Shown: piece after piece, positions 1 through 7,325 of the stretch | How positions within the stretch are numbered: the stretch's first letter is position 1 | How the letters are laid out: every line of letters begins with the position of its first letter | NCBI GenBank assembly: GCA_024398615.1 | Contig: JAKSIU010000009.1 | Span: forward strand, 1-64,000 | DNA: 64,000 bases | DNA from: Bacteroidaceae bacterium | Lineage (GTDB): Bacteria; Bacteroidota; Bacteroidia; Bacteroidales; Bacteroidaceae | Reading direction: 5' to 3' | The notes under the pieces: generated by a model | What the model was told of the DNA's origin: nothing | What the model saw: only the letters and a program-made list of their open reading frames with translations | The model's database searches: none | Made by a program: the position numbers and the translations under genes

Positions 1-231
1 ACAACCCATATGATAGGGATGGAATCGGGTCCCAAGCATGGTTTTCCTCCCTATCATGCATGAAGAAATGCGATATTCCGCCGTACACCCCATATGATAG
101 GGATGGAATCGGGTCCCAAGCATGGTTTTCTTCCCTATCATGCACGCAGATATGCGCTATACCGCCATACAACCTATATGATAGGGATGGAATCGGGTCC
201 CAAGCATGGTTTTCCTCCCTATCGTCCATAG
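1..231. repeat. Tandem array of three 84-bp hairpin units (may continue left of the window)
   Basis: Three head-to-tail copies with an exact 84-bp period (ATGATAGGG begins near 10, 94 and 178). Each unit carries an inverted repeat, ATGATAGGGA-T-GGAA on the left and TTCC-TCCCTATCAT on the right, enclosing about 20 nt; the right arm of the third copy is altered (CCCTATCGTCC). The stem is almost unchanged between copies, while the ~35-nt linker (around 60-90 and 144-172) has several substitutions. Because 84 is a multiple of three, the + strand is open across the array as a 28-residue repeating peptide, but conservation tracks the hairpin rather than the peptide. Function unknown. Confidence 0.85.
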
Positions 232-244
232 GAAAGTGTTGCAA

Positions 245-421
245 TCAGAGCGCTTGATCCTTACTGTATTCACAGCCATACACTGGTTTTCGGTTAAATA
301 GGAATCTATTGCCCCATACTGTTTCGGGAGAGCCACTATAGTTCTTCCAGCTTTCAAACGGCAGGAATCTTTCAGTTCTTTCAATTTCAGTCAGGCAGAA
401 ATCAACACCCTTTCCGGACAT
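245..421 (-). CDS. Small ORF (58 aa), doubtful
   Basis: An ATG at 421 opens a 58-codon frame ending in TGA at 247-245. The peptide is rich in aromatic residues (FLPFESWKNY, VWGNRFLF) and looks somewhat protein-like, but no family is recognised and there is no clear promoter. It lies between the 84-bp hairpin array and the 188-bp inverted repeat. It could be a decayed fragment of a mobile-element gene or a chance ORF; a second minus-strand frame overlaps it. Apart from this ORF nothing supportable is seen in 232-446. Confidence 0.15.
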   Translation of the reverse strand: MSGKGVDFCLTEIERTERFLPFESWKNYSGSPETVWGNRFLFNRKPVYGCEYSKDQAL

Positions 422-446
422 TGCTCAAGACTGGCCCCCGCGACAT

Positions 447-634
447 TTTTGCATGTTGGATGAGGGGCTGTGCGGACTTTCCGTGGAATGGCCGGTAAGC
501 GACAAGGCCTTTCAGGCGTGAAGAAACGCGGCTGTCTGAGCGGCAAAGCCGCGAGTTCCGCGTTTCAGCCTGAAAGGCCGCAGGAGCAGGCCATGGAGCG
601 GCAGTCCGCACAGCTCCTCATCCAACATGCAAAA
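447..634. repeat. 188-bp long imperfect inverted repeat (fold-back element)
   Basis: The outer arms are nearly perfect over about 30 bp: TTTTGCATGTTGGATGAGG at 447-465 is matched by the reverse complement of the right end at 616-634, and the match continues through GGCTGTGCGGAC with one mismatch. An inner pair GGCCTTTCAGGC (508-519) / GCCTGAAAGGCC (568-579) and GAAACGCGG / CCGCGTTTC follows, closing on a small central hairpin. There is no T-run, so it is not a simple terminator. A MITE-like element or a structured RNA are both possible. No target-site duplication is obvious. Confidence 0.75.
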
Positions 635-701
635 CCTGTACTCAATATTGTAGTTAACTGGTAAATAGTTCCCTTCTGTTTTTCGACTGAGTCACAAAGA
701 A

Positions 702-745
702 AGCCGGCCCCATAGGAATGCCATGGGACCGGCTGACCTTTTTTA
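702..745 (-). terminator. Rho-independent-type hairpin, probably bidirectional
   Basis: AGCCGGCCCCATAGG and CCATGGGACCGGCT form a long stem around a short loop (702-734). On the minus strand the stem is followed by TTTCTTTG, so it would end transcription of the polyferredoxin gene whose stop lies at 754; on the plus strand it is followed by a run of six T (739-744). A function in either direction is plausible. Confidence 0.75.
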
Positions 746-753
746 TCGGTACA

Positions 754-2271
754 TCAGAAGCCGAAGTCCAGATCTTCAGTCTGAATGTTCTGGTCCTGCT
801 CTGGAAGGCGTGCTTCAAGATGGACCGGATTGCCTTCAATGTGAACGGCGTGGGCCGGACAGATGAACTCGCATCCGCCGCATCCTACGCACATGTCCGG
901 AGTGGTTTCAGGAATGGTAAGACCTCCCTGGAACGGAACCATGTGAATGGCCTGTACGGGACAGTGCTCGGCGCATGCACCGCAACTGGTGTGCTGGATA
1001 TTGACAATGCACTTGTTTACGTCGAATACCACGCGGCCAGGCTGTGTCTGGTGCTTCTTTTCAACTGTAAGAGGCTTGATGGCCCCGTTCGGGCAGACTT
1101 CACTGCAGATGGTGCAGTCGTAGTTGCAGTAGCCCTGATCGAACTTCATGACCGGCTGCATTATGCCGCCGATACCATATTCCATTCCTGCCGGTTTGAG
1201 TACGTGTGACGGACATTTGCTTACGCACAGATGGCATGCCGTGCAGTGCTGGAGCAGGTTCTTGTGACTCTGTGATCCTGGAGGTGACATTGGCACACGT
1301 TCTTCCTTCCTGCCGGTAACTTTGGCCTGAAGAGCCTGTGGTGCCAGGGCTGCCAGAACGAGTGTGGATTTCAGGAACTGACGCTTTGACTCATCGACTG
1401 TCCCGTCATCTGCATGGGCCTCAGCCGTGTTGACTGTGGCAGGAGCGGCAGTGGCCTTTCTTGGAAGCCCGTATGTCAGTGCCTTCTGCTTGCAGGTATC
1501 CAGACAGTCAAAACAGCCGACACAGCGCGAATAGTCTATGCTCTGGTTCTTGGAGTCGATGCAGAATGCCTTGCACTTGCGCCCGCAGGCCTGGCAATGG
1601 TTGCACTTGTCCTTGTCAATACGTACGCGCATGAGCGCAAAGCGTGAGAAAAATCCCAACACTGTGCCGACCGGGCAGATGGTGTTGCACCAAGTACGTC
1701 CGTGGTGATACGATATGTGGCCGATAATGAGCAGTGTCAAGACTGCCACTGTCAGTGATGTAACTGACTTGAGAGAAAGCACTACTTTGAAGAAACGGTA
1801 GCTTCCGGTCTTTTCTGAAATCCATGCGAACAGATTGTTTCCCAGGATGTAAAGTGGCTTGAGCAGTTCATCGGCCATGCGTCCGTATGCGCTGTATGGC
1901 TCAACCAGACCAACCAGGAAAGTGAATCCCAGCAGCCATGCCAGAATCAGGGCAGCCAGTACCCCGTAACGCAGCCATTTGTTTTCCTCCTTGTATCCGT
2001 ATTTCTTTTTCTTGTCAAATTTCTTTGACAGCCAGTTGAAGAAATCCTGAAAGATTCCAAGCGGGCAGACTACTGAGCAGTATACACGTCCGAACAGCAG
2101 TGTTGCGGCAATAAGGCATACCAGTGTTACAATGCTGAGTGACAACAGGGCCGGACCGAACTGTATCTTCTGGAGCAGAGGGTTTTCCAGAACGCCCCCA
2201 AGGTCAATGAATCCGAATGTGAGTATTCCGATGACCGCGATGGCCAGCGCAACTCTGATTTTCTTAAGCAT
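754..2271 (-). CDS. Membrane-anchored polyferredoxin, NapH-like plus NapG/MauM-like fusion
   Basis: A 505-aa iron-sulfur electron carrier. Residues 1-210 are a NapH-type membrane module with several hydrophobic segments and two CxxxCP motifs (C65/C69 and C195/C199). Residues 220-262 hold a two-cluster ferredoxin (C223, C226, C229, C233; C250, C253, C256, C260). An internal hydrophobic stretch preceded by SKRQFLK (295-301) resembles a Tat signal with KR instead of RR; after it come four more cysteine clusters (343-353, 382-393, 421-437, 461-471). The order suggests a NapH-like protein fused to a Tat-exported NapG/MauM-like ferredoxin. Five bases separate it from the upstream DUF362 gene, so the two are probably co-transcribed and work in one redox relay. 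The substrate is unknown. Confidence 0.85.
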   Translation of the reverse strand: MLKKIRVALAIAVIGILTFGFIDLGGVLENPLLQKIQFGPALLSLSIVTLVCLIAATLLFGRVYCSVVCPLGIFQDFFNWLSKKFDKKKKYGYKEENKWLRYGVLAALILAWLLGFTFLVGLVEPYSAYGRMADELLKPLYILGNNLFAWISEKTGSYRFFKVVLSLKSVTSLTVAVLTLLIIGHISYHHGRTWCNTICPVGTVLGFFSRFALMRVRIDKDKCNHCQACGRKCKAFCIDSKNQSIDYSRCVGCFDCLDTCKQKALTYGLPRKATAAPATVNTAEAHADDGTVDESKRQFLKSTLVLAALAPQALQAKVTGRKEERVPMSPPGSQSHKNLLQHCTACHLCVSKCPSHVLKPAGMEYGIGGIMQPVMKFDQGYCNYDCTICSEVCPNGAIKPLTVEKKHQTQPGRVVFDVNKCIVNIQHTSCGACAEHCPVQAIHMVPFQGGLTIPETTPDMCVGCGGCEFICPAHAVHIEGNPVHLEARLPEQDQNIQTEDLDFGF

Positions 2272-2276
2272 ACCGT

Positions 2277-3227
2277 TTAAAGCTTGATGCGCTTTACATC
2301 CATCTTGTCAAGATCCATGCTGCCAAGGCCAAGTGCCTGTGCATCAGGAATGTGCTCGATGTCATCGAACTTGATGTTCTTGTTGATCTGGGTGAAGAAC
2401 TTGCCGGCTGCGGTGTCAACGGCAACGATGTCGGTCGATGCGAACAGGGCCTTGGTCAGCACTACATCGGCGGCGCTGCGTCCCTGAGGACCGTTGGTTG
2501 CGAGTGTGCGGTAGGCGTCAACAATGTGCAGGGCGGCAGGCTTGTAAGTGCAGATGTCGGCAATGCACTGGTGCAGTCCGCCAAAATGTATGGCGCGGCG
2601 ATCCCAGACTATTCCCATATGGTTCTTCATTGCGGCAGTCATCAGAGCGCCGCCGTGGTTCTTGAGAATGGGCACGTTGATCCATACATCGCAGTCGACA
2701 ATTGCCTTGTGGACCTGGGCTTTCTTGAGTGATTTGCCCTTGGGAACTTCAACGCTTACATATTCTGACATCTGGTCAGCAGGCACCATGGTACCTCCGG
2801 CCTTCTTGACTGCGTCTTCAATTCCGCTGTGGGGATAGCAGTTGGACTGACGGTCGCATGTGTGGTCAAATACCTTGACTTCCGATGCTCCTGCACGAAG
2901 GCACAGGCGTACCAGTTCGGCTACGATCTCCGGATTGGTGTTGCCGGCAAGTTCCGGTGTGCGGTCCCAACCGATGTTCGGCTTGATGACGACCTTGTTG
3001 CCTTTCTTGACAAAGCGTTCAATTCCGCCGAGTTCCTTCAGGGCTGCCTGAAGCATGGGAACCGGTTCGCCGTTCATGATTGCGGCAAGATCGGCATACT
3101 TGGAAGCTGCAGGTGAAGTGCTGTCCGATGGCAGTGTCGATGCCATTACATCCATAACTCCGTTGCTTTTCACTGTAAGCATTGCGCCTGCGGCAGCAAG
3201 TGTCTTTAAGAAGTCTCTTCTATCCAT
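2277..3227 (-). CDS. DUF362 family protein with Tat signal
   Basis: A 316-aa protein starting with MDRRDFLKTLAAAGAML, a twin-arginine export signal (RRDFLK). The rest matches the DUF362 family as remembered (KPNIGWDRTPE near 84, a VFDHTCDR region, the NVPILKNHGG segment, then an MKNHMG motif). Members often accompany or are fused to 4Fe-4S domains, and here the gene directly precedes a polyferredoxin in the same operon, so a periplasmic redox role is inferred. The biochemical reaction is not known. The start is well supported by the Tat motif immediately after the ATG. Confidence 0.85.
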   Translation of the reverse strand: MDRRDFLKTLAAAGAMLTVKSNGVMDVMASTLPSDSTSPAASKYADLAAIMNGEPVPMLQAALKELGGIERFVKKGNKVVIKPNIGWDRTPELAGNTNPEIVAELVRLCLRAGASEVKVFDHTCDRQSNCYPHSGIEDAVKKAGGTMVPADQMSEYVSVEVPKGKSLKKAQVHKAIVDCDVWINVPILKNHGGALMTAAMKNHMGIVWDRRAIHFGGLHQCIADICTYKPAALHIVDAYRTLATNGPQGRSAADVVLTKALFASTDIVAVDTAAGKFFTQINKNIKFDDIEHIPDAQALGLGSMDLDKMDVKRIKL

Positions 3228-3301
3228 ATGATTGAGTTTTATCGTTTTCTGTCGCTAAAGTATGAAAATTCTGTTGTTTAGACTAAAAATGAGCCAAAAG
3301 G

Positions 3302-3332
3302 TTTGAATGAGAGCTCTTATTTTGTAATTTCG
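3302..3332 (+). promoter_or_regulatory. Bacteroidota-type promoter for purH
   Basis: TTTG at 3302-3305 and TAATTTCG at 3325-3332 with a 19-bp spacer fit the -33/-7 consensus (TTTG, TAnnTTTG) with one mismatch. Transcription would start about 30 nt before the purH ATG and could continue through the mre cluster. Confidence 0.6.
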
Positions 3333-3368
3333 CGGGCATTAATAATATAATAACTATACTTATACATA

Positions 3369-4895
3369 ATGTCTCAGTCTAAAAGAATCAAATCGGCTCT
3401 GGTTTCTGTCTTCCACAAGGATGGACTTGACGAAATCATAACGAAACTTCATCAGGAAGGTGTGAAACTCATTTCAACTGGTGGTACCCAGAAGTTCATT
3501 GAATCACTTGGCGTTCCCTGTCAGGCAGTTGAAGATCTTACCGGTTATCCGTCAATTCTCGGCGGCCGTGTCAAGACTCTTCATCCGAAGGTTTTCGGTG
3601 GCATTCTGGGCCGCAGGGAGAACGATGGCGATATACAGCAGATGGCTCAGTATGAGATTCCTGAAATAGACCTGGTGATCGTTGACCTGTATCCGTTCGA
3701 GCAGACAGTCGCAAGCGGAGCCCAGCCTCAGGATATCATCGAGAAGATCGATATAGGCGGTATATCACTTATCCGCGCAGGAGCAAAGAATTTTGCCGAT
3801 ACGATCATCGTTGCCAGCAAGGACCAGTACAAGCCTCTGCTTGACATTCTGAATGAACGCGGTGCCGAGTCTACACTTGAGGAGCGCCGTTGGTTCGCCA
3901 AGGAGGCATTCGCGGTTTCATCGTACTATGACAGCTGCATCTACAATTGGTTCGCTCTTGGTCAGGACGATGATCACTATCGTCTGGCCCTTGACGGTCA
4001 TAAGGAGATGCGTTATGGTGAGAATCCTCATCAGAAGGGCGTGTTCTACGGCAAGCTTGACTCCATGTTCGACCAGCTTCACGGTAAGGAGATTTCATAC
4101 AACAACCTTTTGGACATCAACGCAGCCGTTGATCTGATTGACGAATTCCAGGATACGACTTTTGCAATCCTCAAGCACAATAACGCCTGTGGCGTGGCAA
4201 CACGTCCCACTCTCTGCCAGGCATGGAAGGATGCTCTGGCCGGTGACCCTGTATCGGCCTTTGGAGGTGTGCTGGTAACCAACCGTCCGGTCGATGCCGA
4301 GACCGCTCAGGAAATCAACAACATTTTCTTTGAGGTTATCATAGCTCCTGCATACGATCAGGCTGCACTGGATATCCTGTTCCAGAAGAAGAACCGCATT
4401 GTTCTGGTGCGTAAGCCGCTGGCTATGCCGGACATGACGGTCCGCACCGCTCTGAACGGAGTGCTGGTTCAGGAGAAGGATCTGAAGCAGGAGACTCCCG
4501 ATGAACTGAAGCTTGTCACTTCACGTAAGCCCAGTGAGCAGGAGATCGAGGATATGCTGTTTGCCAACAAGATTGTCAAGAACAGCAAGAGCAATTCTAT
4601 AGTGTTTGCCCGTAACGGTCAGCTGCTTGCCAGCGGTGTGGGTCAGACTTCAAGAGTCGATGCACTGAAGCAGGCCGTGGATAAGGCACACAGCTTCGGG
4701 TTCTCACTGGAGGGCGCAGCTATGGCAAGTGACGCATTCTTCCCATTCAGCGACTGCGTTGAACTGGCTTGCCAGGCCGGAGTCAAGAACGTTATTCATC
4801 CGGGCGGATCGGTCCGTGACCAGGAGTCAGTCGATTTCTGCGAGCAGCACGACATGACTATGGTGATGACCGGTTTCCGTCATTTCAAACATTGA
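3369..4895 (+). CDS. purH: Bifunctional AICAR formyltransferase / IMP cyclohydrolase
   Basis: A 508-aa enzyme catalysing the last two steps of de novo IMP synthesis: formylation of AICAR with 10-formyl-THF, then ring closure. The N-terminal MGS-like cyclohydrolase domain (about 1-130) shows STGGT at 36-40 and KTLHPK at 69-74; the transformylase part contains RYGENPHQ (about 214-221) and KHNNACG. The length is normal for the family. The ATG at 3369 begins a typical N-terminus (KRIKSALVSVFHKDGL). mreB starts only 26 nt after the stop, so purH probably heads the transcript that includes the elongation genes. Confidence 0.97.
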   Translation: MSQSKRIKSALVSVFHKDGLDEIITKLHQEGVKLISTGGTQKFIESLGVPCQAVEDLTGYPSILGGRVKTLHPKVFGGILGRRENDGDIQQMAQYEIPEIDLVIVDLYPFEQTVASGAQPQDIIEKIDIGGISLIRAGAKNFADTIIVASKDQYKPLLDILNERGAESTLEERRWFAKEAFAVSSYYDSCIYNWFALGQDDDHYRLALDGHKEMRYGENPHQKGVFYGKLDSMFDQLHGKEISYNNLLDINAAVDLIDEFQDTTFAILKHNNACGVATRPTLCQAWKDALAGDPVSAFGGVLVTNRPVDAETAQEINNIFFEVIIAPAYDQAALDILFQKKNRIVLVRKPLAMPDMTVRTALNGVLVQEKDLKQETPDELKLVTSRKPSEQEIEDMLFANKIVKNSKSNSIVFARNGQLLASGVGQTSRVDALKQAVDKAHSFGFSLEGAAMASDAFFPFSDCVELACQAGVKNVIHPGGSVRDQESVDFCEQHDMTMVMTGFRHFKH

Positions 4896-4921
4896 TGTAA
4901 ACACAGTTAAATCCTCAGACA

Positions 4922-5944
4922 ATGGGACTTTTTTCATTGACACAGGAACTGGCAATGGACCTTGGCACAGCCAATACCATTATTCTCCATAATGATAAGA
5001 TTGTCATCAATGAGCCGTCAATCGTTGCTTTGAACAATCGTAGCGACAAGATGGTTGCAGTGGGGAACCAGGCCAAACTCATGTATGAGAAGACCAATAA
5101 GGATCTTCGTGTAGTCCGTCCCCTCAGAAATGGTGTGATTGCAGACTTCGCTGCCTGTGAGGCAATGATGCGTGGTCTGATAGGCATGGTGGATACGGGA
5201 CGTCATCTCTTTTCTCCGTCACTTAAAATGGTTATCGGTGTTCCTTCCGGTTGTACTGAAGTCGAGCTTCGTGCCGTGCGTGACTCTGCCGAACATGCCG
5301 GTGGACGTGAAGTGTATATGCTCTTTGAGCCGATGGCAGCAGCTATAGGTATCGGTATCGATGTCCTGGCTCCGGAAGGCAATATGATTGTCGACATAGG
5401 TGGCGGTACGACTGAGATCGCCGTCATCTCACTTGGCGGTCTTGTATCGAATACTTCGGTGAAGGTTGCCGGTGACGATTTCACTGCCGATATCCAGGAA
5501 TATATGGGACGTCAGCATAATGTGAAAGTCAGCGAACGTATGGCTGAACGTATCAAGATCAATGTCGGTGCTGCTTTGACAGAACTTGCTGATAATGCTC
5601 CTGAAGATTACATTGTGAATGGTCCTAACAAGATTACGGCTCTTCCTATGTCAATTCCGGTCTGCTATCAGGAAATTGCACACTGTCTGGACCGTTCAAT
5701 CGGCAGAATTGAAACGGCTGTCCTGAACACCTTGGAGAATACTCCTCCTGAACTTTATGCGGATATCCTTAAGAATGGAATTTATCTGTCAGGAGGTGGA
5801 GCACAGCTGCGCGGTATCAGCGAACGTCTGTCTGAAAAGATTGGAATCGAATTCCATGTGGCAGCCGAACCTCTGCTCAGCGTTGCAAGGGGAACAGGTA
5901 TTGCCCTGAAGAATGTTGACCGCTTCCCGTTCCTGATGAGATAA
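4922..5944 (+). CDS. mreB: Rod shape-determining protein MreB
   Basis: A 340-aa bacterial actin homologue that polymerises under the inner membrane and positions the cell-elongation machinery. It shows the actin-fold phosphate loops DLGTANTII (from residue 14) and DIGGGTTEIAVISLGG (about 157), plus SGGGAQLRG near the C-terminus. The length is normal. It is the first of five cell-shape genes (mreB, mreC, mreD, mrdA, rodA) in one strand with short gaps or overlaps. Confidence 0.97.
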   Translation: MGLFSLTQELAMDLGTANTIILHNDKIVINEPSIVALNNRSDKMVAVGNQAKLMYEKTNKDLRVVRPLRNGVIADFAACEAMMRGLIGMVDTGRHLFSPSLKMVIGVPSGCTEVELRAVRDSAEHAGGREVYMLFEPMAAAIGIGIDVLAPEGNMIVDIGGGTTEIAVISLGGLVSNTSVKVAGDDFTADIQEYMGRQHNVKVSERMAERIKINVGAALTELADNAPEDYIVNGPNKITALPMSIPVCYQEIAHCLDRSIGRIETAVLNTLENTPPELYADILKNGIYLSGGGAQLRGISERLSEKIGIEFHVAAEPLLSVARGTGIALKNVDRFPFLMR

Positions 5945-5962
5945 TCATATTATCCGCGGAAC

Positions 5963-6781
5963 ATGCGCTCTCTTCTGGATTTCCTGGTAAGACATGGCAG
6001 CGCCTTCCTTTTCATTCTATTGGAAGGCCTGTCTCTCTTTATGCTGTTTGGAATGAATGACCGTCAGAATTCGGCGTTCATGACTTCGGCCGGGAATCTG
6101 TCCGGAGGCATCCTGTCTGTCAGTTCCGGAATAAGTGACTATTTCGGACTCAAAGCCGAGAATACGGAATTGGCAACGGAGAATGCAATGTTGCGCGATT
6201 ATGTTGAAGTGCTTCTTGCCGATACGGTTTCCGAATTCCGCAATCAGGCATCGGCTTACGGGATAAATGTCCTTGCACGTGTAATTGACAATTCCATTCG
6301 GAAAGACGATAATTACATTACGATTGACCGTGGAACGGTTGATGGTCTGGAGAAGGGCATGGGTGTATATAATGCGCGTGGCGTCATTGGTGTCGTGATG
6401 CTTGCCGGAAACCGCAATTCAATTGTCCTTCCTATTCTGAACAGCAAATCGAGCATAAGCTGCAAGATCAAGGGAACAGACCATTTCGGTTTCCTCGAGT
6501 GGCATGGCGGCAGTCCTTATGATGCCAAACTTAAGGATATTCCATATCAGAGTGAAGTCGTGAAAGGAGATACCGTGGTAACGAGCGGTTTTTCGCAGTC
6601 ATTTCCCGAGAGCTCATTGGTGGGAATAGTGAACAGGGTGGAACGCCGGCAGAATGATCATACACTTGACATCGATGTAAGACTGGCTACCGATATGACT
6701 GATCTTGGCTGGGTGTATGTACATACTCAGACCGATGATCCGGAAATTGAAGAACTGAACCGTCTTGTTGAAGGCAATTGA
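5963..6781 (+). CDS. mreC: Rod shape-determining protein MreC
   Basis: A 272-aa periplasmic scaffold of the elongasome linking MreB/MreD to PBP2. There is one N-terminal membrane segment (about 11-31), then a coiled-coil stretch (FGLKAENTELATENAMLRDY, 67-86) and the beta-rich domain with DRGTVDGLEKGMGV and the conserved VTSGFSQSFPE motif. It follows mreB by 18 nt and precedes mreD. Confidence 0.93.
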   Translation: MRSLLDFLVRHGSAFLFILLEGLSLFMLFGMNDRQNSAFMTSAGNLSGGILSVSSGISDYFGLKAENTELATENAMLRDYVEVLLADTVSEFRNQASAYGINVLARVIDNSIRKDDNYITIDRGTVDGLEKGMGVYNARGVIGVVMLAGNRNSIVLPILNSKSSISCKIKGTDHFGFLEWHGGSPYDAKLKDIPYQSEVVKGDTVVTSGFSQSFPESSLVGIVNRVERRQNDHTLDIDVRLATDMTDLGWVYVHTQTDDPEIEELNRLVEGN

Positions 6782-6791
6782 GACTGAGAAT

Positions 6792-7325
6792 ATGAAAACG
6801 CTTGCATTTTTCCGTCATCTGCTGGCTATGCTGTTTTTTGCAGCGTTGCAGGTCATGGTGTGCAACCGCATCAGTCTTTTCGGTTATGCAACTCCTTTCA
6901 TTTATGTCTGGATGATTCTGCGTTTCGATTCATTCATGTCAAAGGGCAGTGTATTGCTATGGTCCTTTCTCCTGGGCCTTTCCGTTGATATATTTACGGC
7001 AACACCGGGCCTGAATGCGGCAGCCGCCACTCTGGCAGGAATGCTGCAACCTTCCTTCCTTGAAATATCTGTAAGAATCGACAAGCATGATGTGGTCAGA
7101 CCATCATGTGCTTCCATGGGCAACAGCCATTTTGCACTGTATGCCTTTCTGCTTCTTTTCATTCACAGTCTGGCATTATTCATCCTGAAGGACATTCCGA
7201 TTGATAACTGGGGAACGGTCATTCTCAGTGCCGTTGGAAGCTCTCTGTTGAGCTTTGCCATTATTTTTTGTCTTGACCTGTCATTCTCCAGAAATAAGGA
7301 CAGACGCTATACCAGCGGATTATGA
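6792..7325 (+). CDS. mreD: Rod shape-determining protein MreD
   Basis: A 177-aa polytopic inner-membrane protein of the elongation complex, with about five hydrophobic helices and the VWMILRF segment common in Bacteroidales members. The ATG at 6792 (MKTLAFFRHLLAM) is preferred to an in-frame TTG at 6765 that would overlap mreC. Its stop overlaps the ATG of mrdA by four bases, indicating translational coupling. Sequence conservation in MreD is low, so the call leans partly on position and topology. Confidence 0.88.
   Translation: MKTLAFFRHLLAMLFFAALQVMVCNRISLFGYATPFIYVWMILRFDSFMSKGSVLLWSFLLGLSVDIFTATPGLNAAAATLAGMLQPSFLEISVRIDKHDVVRPSCASMGNSHFALYAFLLLFIHSLALFILKDIPIDNWGTVILSAVGSSLLSFAIIFCLDLSFSRNKDRRYTSGL

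Noticed and set aside
1-231. CRISPR array
   Set aside because: The sequences between the conserved hairpins are homologous to each other, not unique spacers, and the period (84 bp) is too long. No cas genes are present.
60-257. ORF encoding a 28-residue repeat peptide
   Set aside because: The frame is open only because the unit length is a multiple of three; conservation follows the hairpin and the linker changes are non-synonymous.
673-695. Shared TTCGACTGAG segment here and at 52453 as remnants of one element
   Set aside because: The match is only about ten bases with different flanks; chance is sufficient.
718-1209. 163-aa plus-strand ORF
   Set aside because: It is the complementary shadow of the polyferredoxin gene, whose cysteine motifs and length are clear.
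3240-3300. Promoter for the DUF362-polyferredoxin operon
   Set aside because: Only TACTTTAG is visible on the minus strand, without a -33 element; too weak to list.
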